Position numbers and translations under genes: made by a program. Of a stretch of DNA of 64,000 nt, positions 1 to 11,389 are shown piece after piece (position 1 is the stretch's first letter; every line of letters begins with the position of its first letter). The notes beneath the pieces are model-generated. The model did not search any database. It saw only the letters and a list, made by a program, of their open reading frames with translations, and was not told the DNA's origin. The stretch comes from Cohnella faecalis (GTDB lineage Bacteria; Bacillota; Bacilli; Paenibacillales; Paenibacillaceae), in the NCBI RefSeq assembly GCF_003570905.1, contig NZ_QXJM01000040.1, positions 434,001 through 498,000 on the forward strand, written 5' to 3'.

Positions 1-700
<700 letters not shown>

Positions 701-810
701 GTGTTACACTTTATTGAAGAACCTCGATGGCTCTTTCAAAGCTGGTCTTACTTTTTGGTCCTTCCGACTCGGCCTAAGCCTCATCTTCGGGGATCCGTAT
801 TACGCTCGAT

Positions 811-830
811 GTTCAGTTTTCAAGGAGCAA
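811..830 (-). promoter_or_regulatory. rRNA leader boxA-like antitermination element
   Basis: The minus strand reads TTGCTCCTTGAAAACTGAAC, which resembles the conserved TGTTCTTTGAAAACT element in Bacillus rRNA leaders. It lies about 110 nt upstream of the 16S 5' end and downstream of the promoter, as expected for a NusB/S10-dependent boxA. Confidence 0.6.
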
Positions 831-883
831 TCGCTTGGCTTCTCAGCCTCACTTTTTGCGCCGCCTCTCGAAGCGGCTTAATG

Positions 884-913
884 AATATACCATAGGCGCT
901 AAACCAATTGCAA
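884..913 (-). promoter_or_regulatory. rRNA operon sigma-A promoter
   Basis: TTGCAA (908-913), an 18-bp spacer and TATATT (884-889) on the minus strand, about 180 nt upstream of 16S. It lies in an AT-rich patch between the lysS terminator and the rRNA leader. Additional rRNA promoters are usual but I see no other clear one here. Confidence 0.65.
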
Positions 914-1026
914 CCCTTTTTATACTGGAATTTTATACCTTTACGATATGCCCTCCAAACATCCTTACGACGAACATCTATTAAGCTGGCGGTGCGCGCC
1001 TTCCGGCCCTGGCCTCCCCGCTAAAA

Positions 1027-1061
1027 TAACAAAAGCCGCCCCCCTGCAAAGGGAGGCGGCT
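1027..1061 (-). terminator. Terminator after lysS
   Basis: Minus-strand hairpin AGCCGCCTCCC / GGGGGGCGGCT with a short loop, followed by TTTTGTT. It sits 12 nt after the lysS stop and insulates lysS from the rRNA operon. Confidence 0.85.
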
Positions 1062-1073
1062 GAAAGCCCATCT

Positions 1074-2603
<1,530 letters not shown>

Positions 2604-2630
2604 TCACCGTATCTAGGGCTGAAACAGTTA

Positions 2631-2655
2631 AAAAAGCTTCCTGAGGAAGCTTTTT
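2631..2655 (-). terminator. Intercistronic hairpin between greA and lysS
   Basis: Perfect stem AAAAAGCTTCC/GGAAGCTTTTT with a TCA loop, giving a T-run on the minus strand. It lies just after greA and about 43 nt before lysS, so it could partly end transcription or stabilise the greA 3' end. Confidence 0.65.
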
Positions 2656-2676
2656 CACCGTTTCTTACGCCTGAAA

Positions 2677-3153
2677 TCACTTTTTGATATCGACGATTTT
2701 ATATTGGATGATGCCCGCCGGAACGTTGACTTCTACCGTCGTTCCCTTTTTCTTGCCGAGGATCGCTCTGCCCACAGGGCTCTCGTTGGAAATTTTGTTT
2801 TTCAGCGGGTCTGATTCGGCTGTGCCGACGATCGTGTATTCCATCGAGTCGCCGAACTCCAAATCCTCAACGACGACGGTGGAGCCTATGCTGACCGTGT
2901 CCAAGTCAATCTCGTCATTATTGATGATGCGCGCATTGCGAAGCATCTTCTCAAGCGTAATGATTCGGCCTTCGATAAAAGCCTGTTCGTTCTTAGCGTC
3001 CTCGTATTCCGAGTTCTCGCTAATATCGCCGTAGCCGATGGCGACCTTGATGCGCTCCGCCACTTCGCGGCGTTTGACCGATTTCAGGTTCTCAAGCTCT
3101 TCTTCCAGTCTCTTGAGCCCGTCCGGAGTAAGAAGGACTTCCTTATCGCTCAT
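2677..3153 (-). CDS. greA: Transcription elongation factor GreA
   Basis: Binds the RNA polymerase secondary channel and stimulates cleavage of backtracked RNA. The 158-residue length is standard. An N-terminal antiparallel coiled coil (about 1-75) carries the acidic tip [15 protein letters not shown], which positions Mg2+ at the active site. A C-terminal FKBP-like globular domain (about 80-158) follows, including [14 protein letters not shown]. The ATG start has GGAGAT upstream. A near-perfect sigma-A promoter lies about 130 bp upstream. First gene of a probable greA-lysS unit. Confidence 0.97.
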   Translation of the reverse strand: MSDKEVLLTPDGLKRLEEELENLKSVKRREVAERIKVAIGYGDISENSEYEDAKNEQAFIEGRIITLEKMLRNARIINNDEIDLDTVSIGSTVVVEDLEFGDSMEYTIVGTAESDPLKNKISNESPVGRAILGKKKGTTVEVNVPAGIIQYKIVDIKK

Positions 3154-3280
3154 CTTACCGATCTCCTGTCGTGGAATGGTTTAATGCGGCCTACGATTGT
3201 GATTTCAAGTATATGGCGGTTCAGTGATGACATGACTCCAGGACGGAGATTTCCCGTCGACCTTGTGAATATTGGTACTG

Positions 3281-3309
3281 ATTATATTTCAAGCCCCGGT
3301 AAATGTCAA
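3281..3309 (-). promoter_or_regulatory. Consensus sigma-A promoter for greA-lysS
   Basis: TTGACA (3304-3309), a 17-bp spacer and TATAAT (3281-3286) on the minus strand: a full match to both hexamers at optimal spacing. It lies between dusB and greA and gives a leader of about 120 nt. The expected start is near 3274. Confidence 0.85.
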
Positions 3310-3341
3310 TTCGCCCCAAATGGGTCGAAAGTCCGGATTTC

Positions 3342-4394
3342 CTAGTGCACAAGCACCTCTCCGGGCTCTGCGCCTTCCGAATTTCCGCCCTCGGCTGCTT
3401 CGCGTTCCTCGCTGGCTCTAAGCTCCTCCAAGGAATAAACATAGTCTCTCAGCGCCGCCTCAACCGCCGAACGAGCCGTCAATTCCATCAACGAATCCTT
3501 CACGCGCGCCGCTCCCGGCATCCCCTTCAAATACCAAGCCATATGCTTGCGCATCTCTCTAACGGCCTGGTTCTCCCCCTTGAGGTTGGCGAGACGGTCG
3601 AGATGGAGCATGGCGATACGAATTTTCTCTGCCGGCGACGGGTCGGGAAGCATCTCACCGCGAGTCAAATAGTGAACCGTACGGTACAGCATCCAAGGGT
3701 TGCCCAGCGCCCCCCGTCCGATCATGACTCCGTCGCAGCCCGTATGCTCAAGAAGACGCTTCGCGTCCTCCGGAGTGACGACGTCGCCGTTGCCGATTAC
3801 CGGAATGTTCACGGCCTGTTTGACGTCCCTTATGATGTCCCAGTTCGCTTTGCCTGTATACAATTGTTCCCGCGTACGACCGTGCACGCTGACGGCCGCT
3901 CCGCCCGCCCGTTCCACGGCTCTGGCATTCTCAACCGCATAAATATGCTCGCTGTCCCAGCCGATCCGCATCTTGACCGTGACCGGCTTGTCCACGACAT
4001 CCGTGACGGCGGATACCATATCATATATTTTGTTCGGGTCGAGCAGCCAGCGCGCGCCCGCGTCGCATTTGGTTACCTTCGGCACGGGACAGCCCATGTT
4101 AATGTCGATAATATCCGCATTCGTATTCTTATCGACATATTGCGCCGCAGCAACAAGAGACTCTTTGTCTCCCCCGAAAATTTGCAAGCTTAGAGGCTTC
4201 TCCCGTTCATCGACAAACAGCATCTCCAGCGTGCGTTGATTGCCGTGGAGAATCGCTTTGTCACTCACCATTTCGGCGCAGACGAGACCGCAGCCGAATT
4301 CCTTGGCGATCAAGCGAAAAGCCGGATTGCAGACGCCCGCCATCGGCGCGAGCACCACGTTGTTGGGCATTTCGATGTTGCCGATTTTCAACAT
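3342..4394 (-). CDS. dusB: tRNA-dihydrouridine synthase, DusB type
   Basis: FMN enzyme that reduces uridine to dihydrouridine in tRNA. The 350-residue TIM barrel begins LAPMAGVCNPAFR and has the flavin/tRNA motif IDINMGCPVPKV with the catalytic Cys, HGRTR (about 172-176) and IGNGDV. The tail (about 325-350) is Glu-rich and probably disordered. The ATG has AAGGAG at good spacing. It lies 21 nt after folK in the same direction, where B. subtilis has folK-yazB-dusB; the small yazB gene is absent here. Probably the last gene of the pab-fol operon. Confidence 0.95.
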   Translation of the reverse strand: MLKIGNIEMPNNVVLAPMAGVCNPAFRLIAKEFGCGLVCAEMVSDKAILHGNQRTLEMLFVDEREKPLSLQIFGGDKESLVAAAQYVDKNTNADIIDINMGCPVPKVTKCDAGARWLLDPNKIYDMVSAVTDVVDKPVTVKMRIGWDSEHIYAVENARAVERAGGAAVSVHGRTREQLYTGKANWDIIRDVKQAVNIPVIGNGDVVTPEDAKRLLEHTGCDGVMIGRGALGNPWMLYRTVHYLTRGEMLPDPSPAEKIRIAMLHLDRLANLKGENQAVREMRKHMAWYLKGMPGAARVKDSLMELTARSAVEAALRDYVYSLEELRASEEREAAEGGNSEGAEPGEVLVH

Positions 4395-4415
4395 GACGGC
4401 AACTCCTTTCCTTCG

Positions 4416-4901
4416 TCAGCCTTCCCGCAAGCCGTCGATTCGGCCCCAGAGGCATATTCCTTCTTGCTGCTCGGCGGGAATGTCCCATGGAAATGAGCTT
4501 CCCGTCCATATATCGCGAAGCGGAACAAGCACGAACGCCCGCTCCCCCATCCGGGGATGCGGGAGCGCCAATTCCTCCGTATCCATCGTAACCTCGCCGT
4601 AGAGCAGCAAATCCAAATCGATGCTCCGCGGTCCCCAACGAATATCCCTAACCCGCCCCATCTCATGCTCAATAGCGAGCAGCTTGCGCAGCAGCTCCAG
4701 AGGGGATGCCTCGGTCGAAACCTGGACGGCCATGTTCAAAAAAGCGGGTTGATCAGTATATCCTACGGGGTCCGTCTCGTACACGGATGAAACGCGACGA
4801 ACCTCCACGCCGGGCTCGGCGGCAATGCGGCGAACCGCTTCTTCCAACGAGGCCTCTCGCAATCCAAGATTGGCGCCAAGCGCCACATAAGCTTCATTCA
4901 C
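4416..4901 (-). CDS. folK: 2-amino-4-hydroxy-6-hydroxymethyldihydropteridine pyrophosphokinase
   Basis: Transfers pyrophosphate from ATP to 6-hydroxymethyl-dihydropterin, supplying FolP. HPPK motifs are VALGANLG near the N-terminus, SSVYETDPVG, and RWGPRSIDLDLLLYG with the Mg-binding Asp pair, then LPHPRM. I chose the GTG at 4901 because it starts the protein at the usual position (NEAYVALGANLG) and lies 7 nt after the folB stop. An in-frame ATG at 4940 would add 13 residues inside folB. The frame is open either way. Confidence 0.93.
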   Translation of the reverse strand: MNEAYVALGANLGLREASLEEAVRRIAAEPGVEVRRVSSVYETDPVGYTDQPAFLNMAVQVSTEASPLELLRKLLAIEHEMGRVRDIRWGPRSIDLDLLLYGEVTMDTEELALPHPRMGERAFVLVPLRDIWTGSSFPWDIPAEQQEGICLWGRIDGLREG

Positions 4902-4908
4902 GTCAGAT

Positions 4909-5313
4909 TCAATCCTCTTCGGCCGCGGGAACGGCCTCAATACTCCCGTCCGCGTTTCGTTTTCGCCGAAGCTCTACGACGACGCCGTCGAACGTAATGT
5001 CGAACGGCGGATGCGGCTTAGTGACCGATACCGTAGCTTCGTTGATACTAGTATACGTACCGAGTACCCCATGCGCAATATTCGCCGCCAGCTTCTCGAT
5101 CAGCTTAACGGGAGGGCCCTGTACGATTTCCTTCACGAGAGCGTGAATTTCGGCGTAATTAACCGTATCGTTCACATCGTCCGATTCCGCGGCCTTCCCC
5201 AAATCAAGGCGCAAATCCAAATCGACAAAAAACTGCTGGCCAAGCTTGTTCTCCTCCGGAAAAACGCCATGATACCCGTAGAAAACCATTCGTTTCAGCT
5301 TCATCCGATCCAT
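4909..5313 (-). CDS. folB: Dihydroneopterin aldolase
   Basis: Cleaves 7,8-dihydroneopterin to 6-hydroxymethyl-dihydropterin in folate synthesis. Family motifs are FYGYHGVFPEENKLGQQF near the N-terminus, YAEIHALV, and the catalytic-region KLIEKLAANI. The ATG at 5313 overlaps the folP stop (TAATG), which fits translational coupling and gives 134 residues. An upstream in-frame TTG at 5346 is less likely. The C-terminus has an acidic extension (about 120-134) beyond the usual end. Confidence 0.95.
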   Translation of the reverse strand: MDRMKLKRMVFYGYHGVFPEENKLGQQFFVDLDLRLDLGKAAESDDVNDTVNYAEIHALVKEIVQGPPVKLIEKLAANIAHGVLGTYTSINEATVSVTKPHPPFDITFDGVVVELRRKRNADGSIEAVPAAEED

Positions 5314-6176
5314 TAAATCCCTCTTCTCCCCGCTTGGCGGTAACAAATAGCGTCGGTCATCGCCGCTACCCGCTTCATCTGCTTCACATCGTGCACCCGG
5401 ACGATCTGGCAGCCTTGCGAGATGCCCAGCGATACGGTAGCGCCCGTTCCTTCCACCGTATCGCCTGCGCCGACGTTTAAAGTGTTCTGGATGAACCGCT
5501 TGCGCGAAGTTCCGAGCAGCACCGGATAACCAAGCGCGGCAACCTCGTCCAAGCGACCCATCAATTCAATATGCTCGTCGTAATCCTTGGCGAACCCGAA
5601 GCCGGGATCGAGCCAGATCAAATCGTCGGCGACGCCTCCGGCATGCGCCCGTGCGACGCACCCTCTCAAATCGGCCAATACGTTCGGAACAAAATCCGTA
5701 TAGTCGCGCGCTTCGCGATTATGCATCAGAATAACGGGACATCCGTATTCCGCAGCGACATAGGCCATATTCGGCTCTCGCCGAAAGCCCCAAATATCGT
5801 TAAGAATATGCGCGCCCGCTTCGAGCGCTTGCCGAGCGGCTTCGGCTTTGTAAGTGTCGACGCTAATCGGAAGCTTCACCGCTTCGCGAACGGCGCGAAT
5901 AGCCGGAACGATTCGGCGCAGCTCCTCCTCAAGAGGAACGGGGGTGTGGCCCGGACGGGTCGATTCCCCTCCGATGTCGATGATGTCCGCGCCTTCCTCG
6001 GCCATTTTTTTCGCTTGCTCGACGGCCCGTTCGACCGCATCGTATCGACCGCCGTCCGAGAACGAATCGGGTGTTACATTCAAAATTCCCATAATCAACG
6101 TGCGTCGGCCCAGCTCGAGCTCAAGACCGTCGTCAAACGTATAAGACCGCTCGTAAAATGTCGGTTTAATCGTCAT
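5313..6176 (-). CDS. folP: Dihydropteroate synthase
   Basis: Condenses p-aminobenzoate with dihydropterin pyrophosphate; the sulfonamide target. The 287-residue TIM barrel has the signatures MGILNVTPDSFSDGG (about 29-43) and GADIIDIGGESTRPG, then ISVDTYKAE, LLGTSRKRF and the C-terminal VRVHDV. Its start overlaps the pabC stop by 4 nt and its stop overlaps the folB start by 1 nt, so pabC-folP-folB are tightly coupled. This puts the pABA-making genes directly upstream of the pABA-using gene. Confidence 0.97.
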   Translation of the reverse strand: MTIKPTFYERSYTFDDGLELELGRRTLIMGILNVTPDSFSDGGRYDAVERAVEQAKKMAEEGADIIDIGGESTRPGHTPVPLEEELRRIVPAIRAVREAVKLPISVDTYKAEAARQALEAGAHILNDIWGFRREPNMAYVAAEYGCPVILMHNREARDYTDFVPNVLADLRGCVARAHAGGVADDLIWLDPGFGFAKDYDEHIELMGRLDEVAALGYPVLLGTSRKRFIQNTLNVGAGDTVEGTGATVSLGISQGCQIVRVHDVKQMKRVAAMTDAICYRQAGRRGI

Positions 6177-7057
6177 TTCCGCCCTTCTTCCGCAGCCATC
6201 CGATATTCGCGCATCAAGCGGGCCGTTGCGCGCCCGACAGCCAGCGAACGAATCGGCTGTTCGTTCCCCGAACCGCCGCCGTCCAGCGCCGTCACGGGGA
6301 CGATCTCTTGAATCGAATTGGTCAAAAACGCTTCGTCGGCACGGTAAAGCTCATCCCATCGATACAGACCTTCGAGTACGTCCATACCGAGTCGCCCGGC
6401 AAGCTCGATAACGAACTTTCTCGTTATTCCCGGAAGAGGCCCCGTCTCCAGAGACGGCGTATGAAGCGTCCCGCCGGATACCCAGAATATGTTGCTGACC
6501 AGCCCTTCGCACAGGTAGCCCCGATAATCCAGGAACAGTCCTTCCGCCCCGGGAGGGGCATCGGAGGCAGAGAGCTCTCTCTTGGCAACCATATTGTTCA
6601 TATAATGGAACGATTTTAACCGCAATGCCCCATTCTCGGGCGTGCTGCGCGGCGTCCGAAGCAATCGCAGCGGCTTTCCGGCGCGCGTATCGGGGCGATC
6701 CGCCGCCAGCGGCTTCGCATAGACGATCTCTGCCGGAGCGTCGTAAGGATCGGTCGGAAGCCCGATAATGCCTTCTCCGGCGGATACCGACCAGCGAATA
6801 TATCCGTCCGCAAGCTCGTTCGCCTCCAGCAGCGCGCTAATCTGCTTCTCCATCGCCGCAACGTCGGGCCGATAGGTAATGCCGATCGCCTCGCAGCTCT
6901 CCGCCAGCCTCCGGGCATGGCGATCCAGCAGCCAAGCTTTGCCGCCGTAGGTTCGGAACGTCTCGAACAACCCCATCCCGTACAAAAAGCCGTGATCGAA
7001 TACCGAGATCACGGCTTCCTTGCTGCCCGTCCGTTGACCGTTCAGCAGAACGATCAT
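6173..7057 (-). CDS. pabC: Aminodeoxychorismate lyase (PLP fold type IV)
   Basis: Converts 4-amino-4-deoxychorismate to p-aminobenzoate and pyruvate. The 294-residue protein has the fold-IV layout: N-terminal [16 protein letters not shown], the PLP-binding lysine in [16 protein letters not shown] (about 153-168), and the cofactor-binding glutamate in [13 protein letters not shown]. Branched-chain or D-amino-acid transaminases share this fold, but position between pabA and folP decides the call. It overlaps pabA and folP by 4 nt each. Confidence 0.92.
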   Translation of the reverse strand: MIVLLNGQRTGSKEAVISVFDHGFLYGMGLFETFRTYGGKAWLLDRHARRLAESCEAIGITYRPDVAAMEKQISALLEANELADGYIRWSVSAGEGIIGLPTDPYDAPAEIVYAKPLAADRPDTRAGKPLRLLRTPRSTPENGALRLKSFHYMNNMVAKRELSASDAPPGAEGLFLDYRGYLCEGLVSNIFWVSGGTLHTPSLETGPLPGITRKFVIELAGRLGMDVLEGLYRWDELYRADEAFLTNSIQEIVPVTALDGGGSGNEQPIRSLAVGRATARLMREYRMAAEEGRK

Positions 7058-7635
7058 GCCCGGACGCCTTCCTTGTAGCTCAAGAAATTGCGAAGAATGC
7101 GCAGGCCGTAGTCAGTCATGATCGATTCCGGATGAAACTGCACGCCCTCGACCACATACTCCTTGTGCCGCAAGCCCATGATTTGCCCGTCGTCGGTCTG
7201 CGCGCTGATCTCCAGGCAATCCGGAAGCGTGTCGCGCTTCACGACGAGCGAATGATAGCGAGTAGCCGTAAACGGAGAAGGAAGCCCCTCGAAAATCGTC
7301 CGGCCGTCGTTCGAAATTTCGGAAGTCTTGCCGTGCATCAACTGGTCTGCGCGCACGACGTCTCCGCCGAACGCTTGTCCGATCGATTGATGGCCCAGAC
7401 AGACGCCGAGAATCGGGATTTCGCCTTTGAATCGCTCGATCAACCCCAGGCTGACGCCCGCCTCGTTAGGCGTGCAAGGACCCGGCGAAATCAGAATGTG
7501 ATCCGGCGCAAGCTTCGCTATGCCGTCCAGATCGATCTCGTCGTTGCGGCGAACGATAATCTCTTCGCCCAGCTCGCCGAGATACTGCACCAGGTTATAC
7601 GTGAACGAATCGTAGTTGTCGATGACCAAAATCAT
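7054..7635 (-). CDS. pabA: Glutamine amidotransferase subunit of aminodeoxychorismate/anthranilate synthase
   Basis: Class I glutamine amidotransferase that supplies ammonia to the chorismate-binding subunit. The 193 residues include the nucleophile Cys79 in GVCLGHQ and the His168-Glu170 pair in FHPES. In B. subtilis the equivalent protein serves both PabB and TrpE; whether that is so here cannot be seen, because no trp genes are in the window. Overlaps pabB and pabC by 4 nt each. Confidence 0.95.
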   Translation of the reverse strand: MILVIDNYDSFTYNLVQYLGELGEEIIVRRNDEIDLDGIAKLAPDHILISPGPCTPNEAGVSLGLIERFKGEIPILGVCLGHQSIGQAFGGDVVRADQLMHGKTSEISNDGRTIFEGLPSPFTATRYHSLVVKRDTLPDCLEISAQTDDGQIMGLRHKEYVVEGVQFHPESIMTDYGLRILRNFLSYKEGVRA

Positions 7636-9245
7636 GTCGGTTCCCCCTTACGTTCGCAGACCGGCAATTTCTCTCCGTACTGCACCGCTTTCCAGAGCGC
7701 TTTCGCTTTGTTCAAGCTTTCGTGAAATTCCCGCTCGGGGTCGGAATCGATGACGATGCCGGCTCCGGCTTGAATATGGCATACGCCGTCCTTGACGACC
7801 ATCGTGCGGATAATAATATTAAATTCCATATCTCCCGCATAGTCAATCCATCCCATCGATCCGGTGTAAGCTCCCCGCTGCAGCGGCTCCAGCTCTTCGA
7901 TAATTTCCATCGTGCGGATTTTCGGCGCTCCGGTAATCGTTCCTCCCGGAAAGACAGCCGCCATCACGTCGAAGGCGTCCTTCCCCGCCGCGATTCGCCC
8001 TTCCACCTGAGACACGAGGTGCATGACATGAGAGTATCGCTCGACAGTCAGCAGCTCCGGCACCTTCACCGTGCCGTATGCGGACACGCGTCCAAGATCG
8101 TTGCGTTCCAGATCGACGAGCATGACGTGCTCGGCTCTCTCCTTCTCGCTCGCAAGAAGCTCGAGCTCCATGGCGCGATCCTCCTCCGGCGTGTGTCCGC
8201 GTCTCCGGGTGCCCGCGATCGGACGTGTCGACAAACGGCCGTCCTCCAGCTTCACGAGCAATTCGGGCGACGCGCTCACAAGCGAAAACGAAGGCGTACG
8301 GATCATCCCCATGTAGGGCGACGGATTGACGAGGCGGAGCCATTCGTACAGCTGCTCCGGCTTTGTCGGCGAAGGACAGCTTTGACGGAGGGAGAGATTC
8401 ACCTGGAACACGTCCCCTTGCCCGATGTAATGCTGAATTCGCCGCACCGCTTCCTCGTAGGCCCGCTTGCTCATCGAGGTCACAAGACCCGGAACGGCTT
8501 CCACATCGATCTGCAGCTTATCCTGCTCCATGAGGCCGCGCATTTCTGCATGTCTTGAAGAAGCCTCTGCATCGGTTCCAATATCGCACCAATGCCGCCA
8601 TTGCCGCTCCATTCGTTCCGCCCGTCTGGCCGCCTCCCGATATGCAAGCTCCAAGTCGGACGTTCTCTGCAACGTCGACGCCCCGTTCACATGAAGGTGA
8701 ACGGACAAATAGACGAACCCGGTCGCCTGATCGGCGATCCACAATTCCTCGAAGCGCGAGAACAAGTAATCCGGCAGCTCCAGATCGTCTCTCGCCGTCG
8801 ACGGAATCCTCTCCAGACTCCGCACGATGTCATAGCTCCAGAAACCGAAAGCTCCGCCAAGGCAATCGGGCAGCTCCTGCTTCTGGCGTTCCTCCAGCTG
8901 CGGTGCTCGCCACTCACGGCCCCATTCGCGCACCGCTTCAAGGGGTGCCGCGTCCCATTCCCGAACGACGTCCCACCGCTCGGCGACGCCCTGAACGGCA
9001 GACCGCTCCAGCGATTGCGCGCGTCTCCCCTTGCCATGAACGACGGACACCGGACGAAGAGCGGCGGTCGTATATCTTCCGCCCTTCCCGCTCTCGAACA
9101 AGCAGCCGTATGCGGACGCTTCCTCCCAGAAGCGGTCCCAGAACAGCGGGATAGCGCCTTCGATTCGTCTTACGTATGGAAGAAGAGAGAACGGCTCCGG
9201 ATCGCGGATCCATTGCTCCCATTGTTCAAGCGTTATCATCTCCAA
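7632..9245 (-). CDS. pabB: Aminodeoxychorismate synthase component I
   Basis: Chorismate-binding subunit that makes 4-amino-4-deoxychorismate. The 537 residues comprise an N-terminal TrpE-like domain and a C-terminal chorismate-binding domain with [31 protein letters not shown] and the terminal [12 protein letters not shown]. The key position reads PIAGT, as in anthranilate synthase, where E. coli PabB has the nucleophilic lysine PIKGT. Sequence alone therefore does not separate PabB from TrpE; the pabABC-fol context does. The TTG start is chosen because GGAGGA sits 7 nt upstream; ATG at 9239 would be too far from it. First gene of the operon. Confidence 0.9.
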   Translation of the reverse strand: MEMITLEQWEQWIRDPEPFSLLPYVRRIEGAIPLFWDRFWEEASAYGCLFESGKGGRYTTAALRPVSVVHGKGRRAQSLERSAVQGVAERWDVVREWDAAPLEAVREWGREWRAPQLEERQKQELPDCLGGAFGFWSYDIVRSLERIPSTARDDLELPDYLFSRFEELWIADQATGFVYLSVHLHVNGASTLQRTSDLELAYREAARRAERMERQWRHWCDIGTDAEASSRHAEMRGLMEQDKLQIDVEAVPGLVTSMSKRAYEEAVRRIQHYIGQGDVFQVNLSLRQSCPSPTKPEQLYEWLRLVNPSPYMGMIRTPSFSLVSASPELLVKLEDGRLSTRPIAGTRRRGHTPEEDRAMELELLASEKERAEHVMLVDLERNDLGRVSAYGTVKVPELLTVERYSHVMHLVSQVEGRIAAGKDAFDVMAAVFPGGTITGAPKIRTMEIIEELEPLQRGAYTGSMGWIDYAGDMEFNIIIRTMVVKDGVCHIQAGAGIVIDSDPEREFHESLNKAKALWKAVQYGEKLPVCERKGEPT

Positions 9246-9278
9246 GGGCCGTTCCTCCGGTTACCTTTATTACGATTG

Positions 9279-9309
9279 AAAAAACAGCCCCCGCCGCCGG
9301 CGGGAGCTG
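9279..9309 (-). terminator. Terminator after cysK
   Basis: Minus-strand hairpin CAGCTCCCGCC / GGCGGGGGCTG followed by TTTTTT, between the cysK stop and the pabB start. Confidence 0.88.
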
Positions 9310-9333
9310 CCTCGCATGATACGCATTATACAA

Positions 9334-10275
9334 TTAGTTGTCGAAGTTGAACAGCGGCGTGCTCAAGTAACGTTCGCCGTTGGAAGGAACGACTGCCACG
9401 ACACGTTTGCCTGCGCCCAGCTCTTTCGCGACTTTCAGCGCTGCGAAGATTGCCGCGCCGGAGGAAATTCCGACGAGAAGTCCTTCTTTTTTGGCCGATG
9501 CGCGAGCGGTTTCGAACGCTTCTTCGTTATCGACGGTAATAACCTCGTCGTAAACTTCGCGGTTAAGAATCTCCGGAATGAAGTTCGCACCGATCCCTTG
9601 GATCTTATGCGGACCCGGGTTGCCGCCGGAAAGCAGCGGGGAAGCCGTCGGCTCAACCGCAACGATCTTGATGCCCGGGAAGTTCTGCTTCAGAACTTCG
9701 CCAGCGCCGGAGATCGTGCCGCCCGTGCCGATTCCCGCGATGAATGCGTCCAGCTTGCCGTCCAAGGAATTAATCGCTTCGACGATTTCCGGGCCAGTCG
9801 TTTCGCGGTGAATTTTGACATTGTCAGGGTTTTTGAACTGTTGCGGCAAGAAATAATTCGGATTCTCGGCGGCGATTTCTTCCGCTTTCTTAACCGAACC
9901 GTTCATACCCTCGGAGCCTGGCGTCAACACAAGCTCGGCGCCGTAAGCGCGAAGCAGGTTGCGACGCTCCAAGCTCATCGTTTCCGGCATAACCAGAATC
10001 GCACGATAGCCTTTGGCCGCTGCGACAAGAGCAAGACCGATACCGGTGTTGCCGCTCGTAGGCTCAACGATCGTCGTTACGCCTGGCTTAATATCGCCGC
10101 GCTTTTCAGCTTCTTCGATCATGCTGATTGCAATGCGGTCTTTAACGCTGGAGCCCGGGTTCTGGTACTCGAGCTTCACGTAGATTTCGGCAGATCCTTC
10201 CGGTACGAGACGATTCAAACGCACGAGCGGCGTATCGCCGATCAGTTGGGTAACGCTTTGTACAATTTTAGCCAT
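9334..10275 (-). CDS. cysK: Cysteine synthase A (O-acetylserine sulfhydrylase)
   Basis: PLP enzyme making cysteine from O-acetylserine and sulfide. The 313-residue protein has the PLP lysine in NPGSSVKDR, the substrate loop [10 protein letters not shown], and the phosphate-binding [10 protein letters not shown]. The start [18 protein letters not shown] at 10275 has GGGAGG upstream and matches the family N-terminus; an in-frame start 14 codons upstream has no such support. It has its own strong promoter and terminator. The order pabB-cysK-prsA-like matches B. subtilis. Confidence 0.96.
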   Translation of the reverse strand: MAKIVQSVTQLIGDTPLVRLNRLVPEGSAEIYVKLEYQNPGSSVKDRIAISMIEEAEKRGDIKPGVTTIVEPTSGNTGIGLALVAAAKGYRAILVMPETMSLERRNLLRAYGAELVLTPGSEGMNGSVKKAEEIAAENPNYFLPQQFKNPDNVKIHRETTGPEIVEAINSLDGKLDAFIAGIGTGGTISGAGEVLKQNFPGIKIVAVEPTASPLLSGGNPGPHKIQGIGANFIPEILNREVYDEVITVDNEEAFETARASAKKEGLLVGISSGAAIFAALKVAKELGAGKRVVAVVPSNGERYLSTPLFNFDN

Positions 10276-10362
10276 GAACTTTATTCCCTCCCGATGATAA
10301 TGGACGAGTTTCGACACGTCCGCTTTAATCCGACCAAATCAGTAGGCTTTTCATATGTTTTC

Positions 10363-10391
10363 ATCTTATCAACCGTGCGCGGGATTGTCAA
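10363..10391 (-). promoter_or_regulatory. Sigma-A promoter for cysK
   Basis: TTGACA (10386-10391), a 17-bp spacer and TAAGAT (10363-10368) on the minus strand. It lies between the prsA-like stop and cysK, with about 80 nt of leader. I looked for a CymR box in the leader and found no convincing match. Confidence 0.8.
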
Positions 10392-10399
10392 TAGCTGGC

Positions 10400-11365
10400 T
10401 TACGGTTGAAGCGCCGGATCGAGCACCCGGGCTTCGTACTTGTCGAGCAGCGACTGCTCAAGCTCGCTCAAGGGCGCCGCTTTCTCTAACGCCAGCGTTC
10501 GCCGGATTTGCTCTTTAATATCGCTTTCGTCGGCTTTCTGGATCGTGTTCGTTCCGCTGAGCCGAATGATGGCGTAACCAGATTCCACTTCGATAGGACC
10601 CGTCGTTTCGCCAATGCTCATTCCTTTCGCCTCTTCGAGTACGGCACCGTCCTCGAACGGGTCGTTCTCGTCGACCCAGCCTAATTCTCCACCGTTCGAG
10701 GCGGTCAGATCATCCGTTGAATAGCGCGCCGCCATGGCCGCGAAATCGGCGCCCCCGGAGAGCTGGTCAAGCACGCTCTCGGCCGTCCGGCTGTCGTCCA
10801 GGACAATCTTGGCCAGTTGGAACTGCTTGCGAGGCTCGAACTCCTGCTCATGAGCTTTACGATAGCCGGCGATTTCTTGCTCCGTGACGGAAATATCCTT
10901 GGTAGCTATTTTCTCCAGCAGCAGCCGATCGCGAGCGTCCTTCCGGACCTCGTCCCGATTCATGCCGAGCTGCTCTTTCATAGCCGCGTAATACTGCTCC
11001 TCGCTCTCGTACCCTTCGCTCATGCCGCGAAGCTCGCGTTCCAGCTCGTCGTCCTTCAGCTCCAGTCCCAGCGCTTCCGATTCAAGACGAATCGCCAGTC
11101 GGAGCATCATGGCCCGCACCGTCTGGGACCCGTACGCCGTCAACAGCCGTTCCATCAATTCGCTGCGGGGAATCGACCTTCCCCCTACGACGGCAACGTC
11201 CGGATCGGCCGCTCCTACCGGCTTGCCGGATGCGTCGGGAGGGGGAGTCTCCGAGGGCTGCGTTGGCGAAGGCGACAATTCCGAAGTGCATCCCGACAGT
11301 CCTAACAACGTCAAGAGGAGGGCAGCCATAACGAGAGGCCATATCGGACGCATCGTCTCCCCCAT
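10400..11365 (-). CDS. Parvulin-type peptidyl-prolyl isomerase lipoprotein (PrsA/YacD-like)
   Basis: Predicted extracytoplasmic foldase. Residues 1-26 are a lipoprotein signal ending in the lipobox LSGC, so the mature protein should be anchored to the outer membrane face. A Pro/Ser/Thr-rich linker follows (about 27-50), then a SurA-N-like helical region and a rotamase core around 180-275 (FQLAKIVLDD, ADFAAMAARYSTD, NGGELGWV). The ATG has GGAGGA 6 nt upstream. It lies between hslO and cysK, the place of yacD in B. subtilis, so it may be the YacD orthologue rather than PrsA itself. Confidence 0.88.
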   Translation of the reverse strand: MGETMRPIWPLVMAALLLTLLGLSGCTSELSPSPTQPSETPPPDASGKPVGAADPDVAVVGGRSIPRSELMERLLTAYGSQTVRAMMLRLAIRLESEALGLELKDDELERELRGMSEGYESEEQYYAAMKEQLGMNRDEVRKDARDRLLLEKIATKDISVTEQEIAGYRKAHEQEFEPRKQFQLAKIVLDDSRTAESVLDQLSGGADFAAMAARYSTDDLTASNGGELGWVDENDPFEDGAVLEEAKGMSIGETTGPIEVESGYAIIRLSGTNTIQKADESDIKEQIRRTLALEKAAPLSELEQSLLDKYEARVLDPALQP

Positions 11366-11389
11366 GTCCTTCCTCCTTTTTTGCTTTTC

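Noticed and set aside
10327-10346. CymR-like operator in the cysK leader (CCTACTGATTTGGTCGG on the minus strand)
   Set aside because: Does not match the CymR consensus well enough to claim.
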